Assembly (NCBI GenBank): GCA_033439265.1
Contig: JAVTVX010000013.1
Span: 7,404,501 to 7,468,500 of the forward strand
Direction of reading: 5' to 3'
Source: Dillenia suffruticosa
Lineage: Eukaryota; Streptophyta; Magnoliopsida; Dilleniales; Dilleniaceae
DNA: 64,000 nucleotides
The stretch's first letter is position 1. Each line of letters begins with the position of its first letter. The translations under genes were made by a program, and so were the position numbers. Under the pieces are notes generated by a model. It saw only the letters and a program-made list of their open reading frames with translations. It was not told the origin of the DNA and did no database searches. Positions 47,401-55,616 of the stretch are shown here, in pieces.

Positions 47401-50306
47401 ATGCCAAAACTGTCATGTCATTTTGTACGTGTCTAAGTTGGCAAATGGTTGTGGCCATGCATGCAATCATTGTAGTGGTGCTTCTGTGATGCCTGCAGAT
47501 TTAGTATGGTTAGTTATATCATGCATCAAGTGTTACCCGAGTTGCCTGCTAATTCTTAGGTATGTGACTACATTTTGACAGGATTGGTCATGGTCAGTGG
47601 GATGCAATCCTTTTTCTATAACATCTCAAGGCTCACATATTTCACAGTTTCAGTCTGACACAATTGCAAGAAGCTATGCCATTACAACCCTTGAGGAGTC
47701 AATACAGCTAGTTAATTCAGCCATTCAAGTCTTGGTCTCGGAACATACATGTATCCTTGCTGCTTATTATCGCTGTTGTATTATATTCTCCTTTTCCCTA
47801 TATTTTGTAGCTTACACTAGGTGTAAAATATTAGAAATTGTTGTGATTGAGTAGTCTTCTGTTTTCGTTCATAAAATGGTGATTATAAATGCAATGGTCA
47901 CTAATTTTCTGGCCATATGGGCTATGATGGTTTTGTCCATATGCCATTGTCCATCTTTCTGCCTATGTCTGAATGTGCCTGTTTGAACTTAACTAAACTA
48001 GCTGAACATACCTTTAAGCTCTTCCTGTCCCAGGAGCGCGAGCTTGTGAACAAGTATAATTATGTTGTTGGCCTATGGAGAAGGGTAAGTGCCTCTATCT
48101 GTTTCCATTTAATGACAAAAGTTTCTTTTTGTTTTGTAATTTCTGTGAAACTCATGCATATTTGTAGCTATAATCTATCATCTCTTTTCAGGTTTCAACC
48201 GTTAGTGGTGAACTACGTTATGTTGATGCTATGAGATTGTTGTATACTCTAGAGGAGGCAACCAAAGAGTGAGTCATTCTTGACTGTTCTGTTAAAATTC
48301 CCATCCTCGTCTTTTTTCAACTAGGATTTTTTGGCAAGTCACCTCCATTGAGAGATTCATAACTATTATTTTGTAGAGAATGCATCAAATTAATGGTATA
48401 TTAGTGTCTAGGCATATTGGAGCCTAGTTCAGTGAAAAAGTCTTGCTTTGGACTTGTACTTTCTAGGCTGTGAACCAGATTCTTTTCAGAAATCTCACAT
48501 TAAAGTTCGGTGGTTCCTTGGGGGTTTTAAACTTCTTTTTCTAGAAGTTTCAGGCATTTGTTGAACGTAATTACTATAGGATGAAACAAAAACAATAAAG
48601 GTACTTGTAACACTGCATGCCAGTTTTCTTCTTGATCCGTGCTTAAAGTTCGGTTATAAGAATTATTCATTATATGTGGAGACTCAAAACTCTTTTAAAA
48701 TCATTGAACTTTCGTTGAATTATTTTAGTTTTGGTCATGGATCTTTTCAAAAAATGTAAACCCTGTTGATATATTTTCTGTATTGTGGATGATGGTCTAG
48801 AGGAAAGGATATTAATAAACTTATTGTTGAGATTCAAGTAGTTTGTTTGCTAATTTAGATATGAGGAAAAGTTATAAAAGAGAAATAAAACGAAATAAAA
48901 GAGATTTTTTTTTTTTTTTTTGATTTCTTATGTATTGGATTTTGATTTAGGATTTGATTTTCATACCTGTAATTATTTAGGATACTTTGCTCTATAAAAC
49001 CTTAAATTTAATTGGTTGGTAAGTTTTGGTAAATGACCATTCATTTGTTGAATTTGAGTTTTTTGGCATCTCTTATTTTTCCTGGTTGATTCTCTATGGC
49101 TTCTCCCTTTACTGTCTTTAGTTTTTCCTATTCATTTTATCTTCTAGTCTTTCTCTCACTTTGTTAATTTTCAATAGAAGTTGATTTTGCTTTCATGATT
49201 TTTCCGTTTGTTTTAGTACTAGTATAGGTCTTTTGCTTGACTTGTTTTGATCAAAGATATTTAATTAGTGAATTAAGTTCCTTGGTATCTTTTGCCCCCC
49301 CTGTCTAAAAATGTCTTCTTTCTTTGCTTCTTCTCTTATGTTCTCTCTCCGAGTTTGAGTAATTAGTCCCTCTTAGTGAGTTCTCCATTAGAACAGCTGC
49401 TTAAATTTCTCAAAGCAGCTATGTTTTGGATTTCTTTGCAGGAGATAAGACGTGAGCTAGCAAAGGAAGTTTATAACATATAATCTGTAACATAATGCTA
49501 ATCGTATAGTTTAGGGTCCCCCCCCCCCCCAAAAAAAAAAAAAGAAAATGCTATAGATTGAGTTTCCATTTAAAGGTAGGCAAAGATCAAACTAAGGAAG
49601 TGAAAAGAGAAAACTGGCAATTATATGGCTGCCAGTTATAGACAATGCTGTTAACTTTTGTTGATTCTTATGTTTAATAACATGATGAACTTAGTTGGCA
49701 TTGTAGTCATATCAGTCATTTGAAAAGATTGGGGAGCACACACATCCCACATAATGGTATCTGGAATGCGTTATTTATTAAGAAAACACAAAAATTTCCT
49801 TTAACTAACTGTAATAGAAAAAAAGAGTATTTAACTAAATATTCAGGCATAAATATTCAATTCACTTATTTGCATCTGTTGATACATATGAGACTGGAGT
49901 ATGTTGTTTGCCATTTTTTAAAAAATCATACTCATTTAATACCAGATGTAAATATACTATTTGAAATTTTTGTCCAAGAAATGCACTAATACTTCCAGAA
50001 AAGCGTCCCTGTGCCCCCCTGAAGTTTGTATCATCATGGTTGTAATTCTGCATTTGCACATAGTTGCTGTAGAATAAGCATGGTGATTGCATGTTTATAT
50101 CCTAAACCTGTGACACGAAATTTGTTTTTTCCAGGTTTGTTAATCATGTTAATTCTACTGTGGCCCTTTTGCATCCCATCCGCTGCACTAGGGAGAGGAA
50201 AGTCGATGTGGAGTTTGATATGACTACAATTCCTGCCTTCTTGATCGTCCTGGGCGTTCTTTGGTTTTTACTAAGGCCAAGAAGAGCAAAGCCTAAGATT
50301 AATTGA
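12740..50306 (+). CDS. SPOT1: SPOT1-like (At5g58100 family) single-pass membrane protein, 25 exons, 941 aa
   Basis: Exons, all phase-consistent with GT/AG borders: 12740-12796, 26248-26371, 26485-26547, 27756-27857, 27949-28117, 28238-28336, 28674-28823, 32064-32103, 32300-32357, 32455-32537, 34725-34823, 34938-35053, 35154-35272, 37190-37260, 40135-40240, 42617-42756, 43009-43167, 43249-43352, 43545-43720, 44439-44628, 45264-45363, 47582-47750, 48002-48084, 48192-48268, 50135-50306. The 2826-base coding sequence gives 941 residues, close to the family's usual length. It has a signal peptide (residues 1 to about 28), a large lumenal or extracellular part, and a hydrophobic segment (about 917-931, [12 protein letters not shown]) before a basic tail PRRAKPKIN. 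Recognisable family stretches include [28 protein letters not shown] and [14 protein letters not shown]. In Arabidopsis the locus is linked to pollen exine patterning; the biochemical role is unknown. No stop or frameshift was found, so it looks functional despite transposon-filled introns. Confidence 0.88.
12974..13005 (+). repeat. (TGG)n microsatellite
   Basis: About ten TGG units near the start of intron 1 of the SPOT1-like gene. Confidence 0.85.
13738..13870 (+). repeat. Diverged repeat, copy 1 (partner at 15240-15372)
   Basis: This stretch (GGTGAATCCTACATCAGATA, then TTGTGGATGAGTGAGTT, then AGCTTAAGGTTTTGGCC) resembles 15245-15370 in the same orientation. The phrase 'GAATCCCACATC...GTGGGTGAGTG' is common near promoters of plant retrotransposon LTRs. 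Both lie in intron 1 just outside better-defined insertions. They may be two old LTR fragments of one family. Confidence 0.45.
13932..14900. mobile_element. ~970-bp terminal-inverted-repeat element in intron 1
   Basis: TTAGTTAACAAATGGAAATT at 13932-13951 is exactly reverse-complemented at 14881-14900. The similarity continues inward, diverged, for about 80 bases (an ATTATTT-rich part, then TGGCACTAATAT on the left against TGGCACTAGTAT on the reversed right arm at about 14005-14025 and 14815-14830). No target duplication is evident, so the superfamily is not assigned. The interior (14100-14620) is GC-richer than the arms and contains an open stretch with the peptide [20 protein letters not shown] at about 14429-14488 that I do not recognise; it may be a captured gene piece. 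It also holds a 24-base direct duplication AGTGAGAGAGATGAGAGAAA(CATC) at 14613 and 14654. Confidence 0.55.
15240..15372 (+). repeat. Diverged repeat, copy 2 (partner at 13738-13870)
   Basis: It shares GGTAATGAATCCCACGTC, AAACTGTGGGTGGGTGA and CAGCTTAAGTTTTTGC with the copy at 13738. It lies about 240 bases left of the outer copia element. Probably an old LTR fragment. Confidence 0.45.
15611..16051 (-). repeat. Outer copia element, left (3') LTR, 441 bp
   Basis: It begins TGTTGAAATTTG and ends TTTCAATA on the plus strand. A TATA-type motif CCTATAAATACC lies on the minus strand at about 15736-15747. Compared with the right LTR it has two extra stretches of roughly 30-37 bases, or the right copy has deletions. 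Confidence 0.9.
16052..16064 (-). other. Polypurine tract of the outer copia element
   Basis: On the minus strand CTTGAGGGGGAG directly precedes the 3' LTR. The inner element has the closely similar CTTGAGGGAGAG in the same place. Confidence 0.75.
16096..20110 (-). pseudogene. Outer copia gag-pol remnant
   Basis: Read from right to left on the minus strand: gag (about 20075-19320) with a conserved TNYNAWQ motif, and a [12 protein letters not shown] zinc knuckle in another frame near 19340-19380; protease with WLIDSGC near 19140 (the usual DSG core); the GAG-pre-integrase and integrase regions (19006-18261) with [12 protein letters not shown] and RSDHG; reverse transcriptase (17420-16977) with [10 protein letters not shown] and the catalytic YVDD near 17010; RNase H (16845-16100) with [13 protein letters not shown] and [12 protein letters not shown]. 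The frame changes several times, the integrase end is eroded, and the reverse transcriptase lacks the segment normally between the VPPSL and WYAK motifs. It cannot make an intact polyprotein. Confidence 0.88.
20111..20122 (-). other. Primer binding site of the outer copia element
   Basis: On the minus strand TGATATCAGAGC directly follows the LTR end. It differs by one base from TGGTATCAGAGC, the usual plant copia site complementary to initiator-Met tRNA. Confidence 0.85.
20123..20437 (-). repeat. Outer copia element, right (5') LTR, proximal part
   Basis: This is the first 315 bases (plus-strand order) of the right LTR. It stops at GGGCTGAAGGT where the inner element begins and resumes at 25195. 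The last five bases, AAGGT (20433-20437), are the inner element's target duplication. Next to the junction the sequence TTAATTCTCCTT (20409-20420) replaces about 45 bases present in the left LTR. Confidence 0.9.
20438..20909 (+). repeat. Inner copia element, 5' LTR, 472 bp
   Basis: TG...CA ends are present, with a TATA box CTATAAATAGG at 20771-20781. A stretch of about 35 bases around 20635-20690 is absent from the 3' LTR. GC-rich palindromic words such as GGGCCCATAAAGGGCCC occur inside. Confidence 0.93.
20910..20921 (+). other. Primer binding site of the inner copia element
   Basis: TGGTATTAGAGC directly follows the 5' LTR and differs by one base from the standard initiator-Met tRNA site TGGTATCAGAGC. 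Confidence 0.88.
20940..21660 (+). other. Region at the gag position of the inner element, not gag-like
   Basis: Between the primer binding site and the protease this element has no recognisable copia gag and no zinc knuckle. Instead there are two open stretches (21065-21355 and 21423-21644) that carry variants of one motif: [30 protein letters not shown] and [15 protein letters not shown]. The second also contains [11 protein letters not shown]. The motif repeats suggest an internally duplicated Lys/Gln-rich, possibly coiled-coil segment. I do not recognise it. It could be a very diverged gag, a foreign capture, or decayed sequence. Confidence 0.45.
21660..24774 (+). pseudogene. Inner copia pol remnant (protease end, integrase, RT, RNase H)
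   Basis: A long open stretch (21678-22661) covers the protease end, the GAG-pre-integrase region (LWHARLGHL, then CEACILGK) and an integrase core whose three acidic positions appear present ([23 protein letters not shown]). A frameshift near 22655 separates it from the integrase C-terminus (22658-23185; [11 protein letters not shown]). Reverse transcriptase (about 23290-23985) has [22 protein letters not shown] and YVDDIII, but several in-frame stops, for example near 23314, 23362 and 23573. RNase H (24250-24774) has [13 protein letters not shown] and [12 protein letters not shown], with further stops. The integrase is better preserved than the reverse transcriptase. Confidence 0.9.
24741..24752 (+). 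other. Polypurine tract of the inner copia element
   Basis: CTTGAGGGAGAG lies immediately before the 3' LTR start at 24753. Confidence 0.8.
24753..25189 (+). repeat. Inner copia element, 3' LTR, 437 bp
   Basis: It is collinear with the 5' LTR apart from one ~35-base gap and scattered substitutions: about a dozen in the first ~195 aligned bases by eye. The TATA box CTATAAATAGG is retained at about 25052. Confidence 0.93.
25195..25248 (-). repeat. Outer copia element, right (5') LTR, distal part
   Basis: The 54 bases after the inner element's second target duplication continue the outer LTR exactly where it broke off at 20437 and match 15992-16051 of the left LTR. They end with TCTCAATA followed by the outer target duplication TGTAA. 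Confidence 0.9.
30509..31590 (-). mobile_element. Truncated LINE (zf-RVT region) in intron 7, antisense
   Basis: A T-run at 30509-30529 is the reversed poly(A) tail. On the minus strand, upstream of it, the sequence encodes a zf-RVT-like zinc-binding domain typical of plant L1 ORF2 C-termini: [10 protein letters not shown], then [15 protein letters not shown], at about 31165-31080, with a stop inside. Further upstream (31420-31340) a WRLREFL-like stretch fits ORF2. The 5' end is lost; no target duplication was identified. Confidence 0.6.
32968..33480 (-). mobile_element. LINE 3'-end fragment in intron 10, antisense
   Basis: It begins with a T-run (32970-32985). The text after it (AGAAATCCTTAGAGGTAAGA at 33045-33064) resembles that after the poly-T of the LINE at 30509 (AGAAAATCCTCGGAGGCAAGA). 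Both are probably related LINE 3' ends. An internal 24-base repeat AAACTATAATCCTTATAATT(TCCA) occurs at 33113 and 33194. Confidence 0.45.
35056..35089 (+). repeat. (TC)n microsatellite at the exon 12 donor
   Basis: The run starts two bases after the GT donor of exon 12 of the SPOT1-like gene, so the donor reads GTTCTCTCTC, which is weak. Confidence 0.85.
35859..36832. mobile_element. 974-bp long-TIR element, Pack-MULE-like, in intron 13
   Basis: Inverted arms of about 120-125 bases lie at 35859-35980 and 36707-36832. The left reads AGGAAAAGTGTAATTTTG, then CCCTAAACTTTG; the right, reversed, reads GGGAAAAGTGCAATTTTG, then CCCTGAACTTTG. A near-perfect 10-base duplication flanks it: TTAAATAATT (35849-35858) and TTAAATGATT (36833-36842). 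Long arms plus a 9-11 base duplication are typical of Mutator-like elements. The interior (about 36085-36560) is not transposase. It reads like the 5' end of a plant gene: (CT)n leader, ATGGCGGCTGTCTCC at about 36129 opening a Ser/Pro-rich transit-peptide-like frame [20 protein letters not shown] that soon meets a stop, and a second open stretch 36370-36561. This fits gene-fragment capture. Confidence 0.65.
38240..38775 (+). mobile_element. Scrambled LINE ORF2 C-terminal fragments in intron 14
   Basis: Two plus-strand pieces resemble plant L1 ORF2 C-termini: [17 protein letters not shown] (38303-38353) and [20 protein letters not shown] (38694-38753). In intact elements the WKAKVP type motif precedes the WLIWSE type motif, so the order here is reversed, meaning two insertions or a rearrangement. 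A (AT)n microsatellite (38530-38570) lies between. No target duplication was identified. Confidence 0.5.
38530..38570 (+). repeat. (AT)n microsatellite
   Basis: About 20 AT units followed by a T-run in intron 14 of the SPOT1-like gene. Confidence 0.85.
41876..42290 (+). mobile_element. Possible LINE fragment in intron 15
   Basis: The peptide [13 protein letters not shown] at about 41884-41922 resembles the (W)KAxVPxKVKAF motif of plant LINE ORF2 zf-RVT regions. The rest is too decayed to place. Low confidence. Confidence 0.3.
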
Positions 50307-51321
50307 TGGGAATCAGGAGACCCTTCTGATGATTTCAACTGTTTCGGAAGCTTATTGAATAACAGTGCATAGACATTTCTTTTTGTTGCCTGTAGATTCT
50401 AGTTATAGAATTTTGACAGAAAAGCTTTTTCATTTATTTTTTTCCTTTCTCCCCGAAATATAAGATAGAATGGAGAGAAGATAGGAGGATAGCATAGAGA
50501 CAGGGCAGTTTAAAAACGTGAGTGAGATGCCATTTGTAAACTTTCTTGGACTGTTAAGTGTGGTTTGAGTTCCAGTTCCCATCATTGCTTTTGTAATTGT
50601 TAGTGAGCTACCGGTGATGCCAGGTGGTTCTTTTTGGTCTGATATTACTTTTAAAATACTCAACCAAGGACTCTTAACAACATAATCTTTGGTTCACCAG
50701 GCATCATTATAATAATGTTCACTGTATATCTCGAAGAAGCACCTATCCATTTTTCTTAAATGTGAAAATAACGAGATAAATGGTATCCGTCAGTTGTTTT
50801 CCAAATTTTGTCTTATTTCTTCCCATCTTTAAGGAAATGTTTTATTTAGGGTTTTAAGTCATTTTACTAAAAATGAATTAACTTAATTGAAATTCTTTTT
50901 TCATTATAAGATTCGTTGGCCCATTTTGGCATCAGAGTCTTACTAAAATAAAATTAAACCCGAGAAAGAAGAAATGGGAAGCCGTGGAGAGAGAGCGTTG
51001 CGGTCGGGTCGGATCGGGTCGGGGTTTCCGTAGAAGATTCGAGAACAACTAAACCCTATAATTCGTCGCATTTATTTGTTGGGAGTCAAAAAGTCAAAGC
51101 CATCGGTCGCAATTTCTTCTCTCTCTCTCTCTCTCTCTCTCCCTCCTTTCCCGGTTTTGTTTTTTGGGTTTTTGGTTGGGTGTTGTCTCCCCTCCATCGC
51201 AATCCAACCAGAAACTTCCTTCTCCTCTCTCTCTCTCTCTCTCTCTCTAGATACATTCGCGTCCCTCTTCGATATTATAAATAAAACACTCGGACAAATA
51301 AAAGTTTGATTGATTGGGGGG
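50307..51321. promoter_or_regulatory. Intergenic region: 3' flank of SPOT1-like gene and 5' region of the Aha1-N gene
   Basis: The first half is the 3' flank of the SPOT1-like gene. From about 50990 the composition rises in G+C, with repeated GGGTCGGATCGGGTCGGGG (51005-51024) and two (CT)n tracts (51118-51141 and 51226-51248). This is a typical plant 5' UTR for the gene whose ATG lies at 51322. No clear TATA box was found. Confidence 0.5.
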
Positions 51322-54300
51322 ATGGAGGGAGGCGCGATTAGATCATCAATGGAGAAAGAAGGATCAACGTCGTACACCTATTGGGTGAGAGAAGTGAAGA
51401 GCGAAGAAGCAGCTCCGCAACCTGTTCCGCGCAAACTTACCCCTCACGACGTGTCCTCCTGCTCCTCCAAGCCCTCTCTCGGATCCGCTTGGAATCACGT
51501 ATCTCTCTCTGACCCTCTGGATTTATTTATTTATTTATTTATTTTACTTGGGTGAATTTCTTTTATTGTCTGTTTCAATTAAATTAAATATCAAATCTGT
51601 CCAGCATCTCTTTCATGTAGAGATTCTGTGAATGAGGTAGGGGAGCACATGTCCTTTCAATGTTGGAGAATGGTATTTTCTAAAGCTTACAACAAACGTT
51701 GAATTAGGTTGGTTTAGGTGATTTTAGAAAATATGTGTTTAGGTTAGTAATTTAATAGCCCACTGTGTCGTGTTTTCGATGGGCTACATCCATTAAAACT
51801 ATTACCCTCCAATATACAATTCTTCCCCAGATTATGAGGTGAAGCAAGGAATATGTCTCGAAGGGTCTCTACTTTTGTAGTACTGCAGGTGACCCTTTTG
51901 AAGTGACATAACAGATACTTTATTATTATCAGTTTCTAAAACCATGAAAATTTATGTTGTTTATATAATATATACGACCCCCAAAGACATACAAATTTAA
52001 GGACATTTCGTTATTTATGAGGAGACTTGTCAATTTGAACGATATATTACAACACTGTACTACTCTTGAAATTCAGGTCAATGGATTCGAGATAACTCTT
52101 GGGTATCTCACTAGATTTGCCGTCTCTTGCAAAGCTATATAAATATGAAAGACTAAAATTGGCTTTTTTGTACCTGGAGACTTGAGTTTGTGTCTAAATT
52201 GTTTACTGCTCCATGCAGGCTGGAACGTGGGAGGAAAAGAACCTCAACAAATGGGCGTCTGATAGGATGAAGGTTTGTACTTTATGTGCTTATAAACTGA
52301 TAGTTGTACAATTATTGAATAATTTACAACCATGTTCTTAGACTATTGAGAGAACTAATTTGCTTGTTTTGTGTGATAATCATTTACCAAGTGAAATACA
52401 AGTTAATGTGTTTAAGTTATACTTGATGCTGATATTAATTTTTCCATTGCTTATGCTTTGAAATTTCATTTAACTTGCAGGAGTTGCTTGTATCTATGGG
52501 CTCTTTGGAGTTCTCTGGCGGCAAAGCTGATGTTACAGATGTTACAAAATGTGTAGGTGATGTGAGTTCTGGCGAAACTCTCTCTCTCTCTCCCCCCCTT
52601 TTATTTTTCCTTGGAAAAATCTCGTTTAAACTTTCTTTTTCATCATCATCATCACCACTATTATCAATCATGTTGTAATGATTGTAATCATTGAGATATA
52701 TTGATTGCGTGGGAACCTACATGGTTATGAGCATCATAACTCCCATTTAGGATGATCGTTGGACCTGTGAATGTGATCAAGACAAACCTTGTACCTGTGA
52801 ATATGAGACCAGACATTTGCTAATTTGAATGGAGTTATTCAACCATTTTAGAGAGTTGATGATTAGTTCTTCATTCATTGCATTCATTCATCAATTCACT
52901 TTTCTGATTATTAAAATGATCAGATGCAATTAGAAAAGTGAACCTCTTGTTGCAGTTGGTAAGCTTATTAGAATTAAAATGCTGTTTTTGCTAATTTGGC
53001 TGAAAGTGGAAGAAAATTCTTAATTGTTATCTCCTCTACTAGGCTCTCCCATGGCATATGTTATGTGTGTGTGTGTGTGAGGAGAAGGAACATGTGCATC
53101 AAGGCCCTGATGTTCACACTCTGAATTCATCTGTGTTGGGCAGTAACTTATGTTGTTGTGCATATATCAATTTTGTTTTACTGTGTACTTTTCAGTATCA
53201 ATTTGATTATAAGCATTTTCTAAAAGAGGAACTTATCTATGCATATGTAAATATCTTGCGGTAATTTAAATTTAGAAATGGTTGCCAAAATATAAACAGA
53301 TAATTCAAGTTATTCAGTATTTCCATGCATCATTTACCAAAGGGACTGAAAGTTGCTATCTCATTCTTGTTTGATGTGCTGCATATTTTTTTCCTGTTAT
53401 TATTGGGCCACTGCTTTTATCATCATCTAGTCATTGCAGTCTGTGGAGCATGGATATAGACAAAATTACAATTACTAGCCAAAACCATAAATAACACTGT
53501 GAACCTTAGGCCTACTTGCTAATAGTTCTTTGAACTCTTGTTGTTATCAATTTCTTCTCAAAGATTAATCACTTCCGTAAGTGGATGGAATCAGAATTCT
53601 GTTCAATTAAAGGTTATGTGCATGACCTCTGGTCTTTTTCTTCATCCTTTCTCTGGTGAGAAATGACACATTCAAGAGGGATAGAGGAAGGAGTCAAGAT
53701 GCAGAGAAAAGGGAAAGATTCATCCAGAGACTAGATATGGATCTTTTGTGAAAATTTTTAGACGAATCAAATTGGGTAAAAAAATTATTGTTGGAGGATA
53801 GAGAAATAAAAATCCAGAAGGTATCGAAAAATGTTATTGTTAGAAATTTTATGAATTTTTGTCTGAGAGAGAAGAAAGATGAAGAAAGCAAGCTACGTGC
53901 ATAATTTGGAGTCTATAATTTGGAGTCTATGTTTAGATGTCTTGTGAAAGATTGAGGGGAAGGTTGGAGAGGTTGTATTAACATTGGCAATGTAGAGATC
54001 GTATTGTAACCTATTTCAAATGTTTTGAGGCTTAATCAACTATAATTGAAGATTAGGTGGCTATTTGAATGTAACTCTTACCTGCTTAAATATATTAATT
54101 TATTATTATCTATTAATACACTCAATTTTTTTTTTTAAAAGAATTACAAATCAAGTTAAATTTAATTAAAAAAATTCAAATCAAAGACAACAATTAACGT
54201 AACAAAATAAATTGAGTATATTTGAAACATTATGAGGTTATGTGCATGTTCAGGTGATTATTTATGGTTTTGGCCATATTTTAAACCAATGAAAGTCATA

Positions 54301-55616
54301 AGGTGTCTGTATCATGTTGAGTCCAAATATGTGTCGAACATGGACATGGCTTAGTTCTAGAAGTAGAGATGCATTATATCTTGCAATATAATATTTTCAG
54401 TTACAGCTCCACTTCTTGCTGGTCCTTCATTTAGGATCAACTGTCTTAATATGCTGATATTTATGTCTTTTTGATACCTATGCACAGGCATTTTTAGTTA
54501 CTGTGAGGAACAAGAAACGAGTAGGGTACACCTATGAATTGGCATTGAAAGTGAAAGGTAGTCTCCTCTGATTGCTTTACCCTTTCTTATCTATTTTATT
54601 TCTTTCCTTTATATTTTTACATTTTCATTCCTGGTGATTGACAATGAGACAATGTTTGCCAGGGGAATGGTATGTTGGAGAAGAGAAAAAGGTGATTAAG
54701 GGCCATTTGGATGTTCCTGAGTTCTCCTTTGGTGAACTAGATGAGTTGCAGGTACATTTATATTACTGGAAAAGTAAGATAAGATAGGGTGCAATGATTA
54801 TGTCAGGTTTTGATGGGAGAATTGATGTGTGTGTGGGTGGAGGTTTTTTCAATTAAGGGTTGCAAAGGGCACTTAGATAGGCTGTTCTAAAAAATTTCAC
54901 TGGCTGGCGATAATTTGGGGCAACTTTCATTACAATGGCTAGTCTATAGATCTGGTACCAATTTGGGGCATCTTTCATTACAATGACTACTCTATAGATC
55001 TGGTATATGACATTTATCACAAAATGAAATGTCATTAGAGCTATTTGGTGTTCCTGAACTTGATAAATTGCAGTGAACACTTGTTCCCTTTTTTTTTTAT
55101 TCATTAGTTTGGGATGGAAGCTGGTTGCAGGTACGGGGGCACTAAAAGGGATTTACTGATATGGTTTTTGTAAAATTTATTTCCCCTTTCTGTGTAAGCG
55201 TGCATCCCCCCCCCCCCCCTCTCTTCCCCCAAAAATAAAATCTTGGTCCTTTTTTCCCTCCTCTGTTGGTGCTACATCTCAAAAGCTTGGCCTCAAGATG
55301 ACTCCAATTGTGACTTTAATTTACCGTGTAAAATGTATGACAATGAATGGGCTACTATCAACCCAGCGGTTCATATGGAACATAATGTGCAAAATTATAT
55401 GGTCTTTGCGAAAGCAACTTGGAGCATGTTTGTCAAGCAGTAAGGTGGTGCTATATTTGATGTGATGTGAAATTTTTGCAGATCGAAGTGAGGCTTAGTG
55501 AAGATAAGGATCTTGTGCTGGACGATAAAAGGAGAATCATCCAGGATATGGAGCAGTTTTTACAGCCTCTTCGTGAAAAGTTGCTCCAGTTTGAAGAGGA
55601 ACTCAAAGATCGGTAG
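51322..55616 (+). CDS. Aha1 N-terminal domain protein (Hsp90 co-chaperone-like), 6 exons, 201 aa
   Basis: Exons 51322-51498, 52219-52272, 52481-52561, 54488-54557, 54663-54751 and 55482-55616 join in phase with GT/AG borders. The product matches the N-terminal half of Aha1, the activator of the Hsp90 ATPase: WNHAGTWEEKNLNKWASDRM (residues 57-76) corresponds to the conserved tryptophan-rich start, and GYTYELALKVKGEW (about 116-129) to the core sheet. The C-terminal Bet v1-like domain of full-length Aha1 is absent and the protein ends in a charged helix (LQFEEELKDR). Arabidopsis At5g58110 is the likely counterpart; I infer Hsp90 binding rather than see it. A second ATG at 51349 (MEKEGSTSYTYW) may be the true start. 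No defects are seen. Confidence 0.88.
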
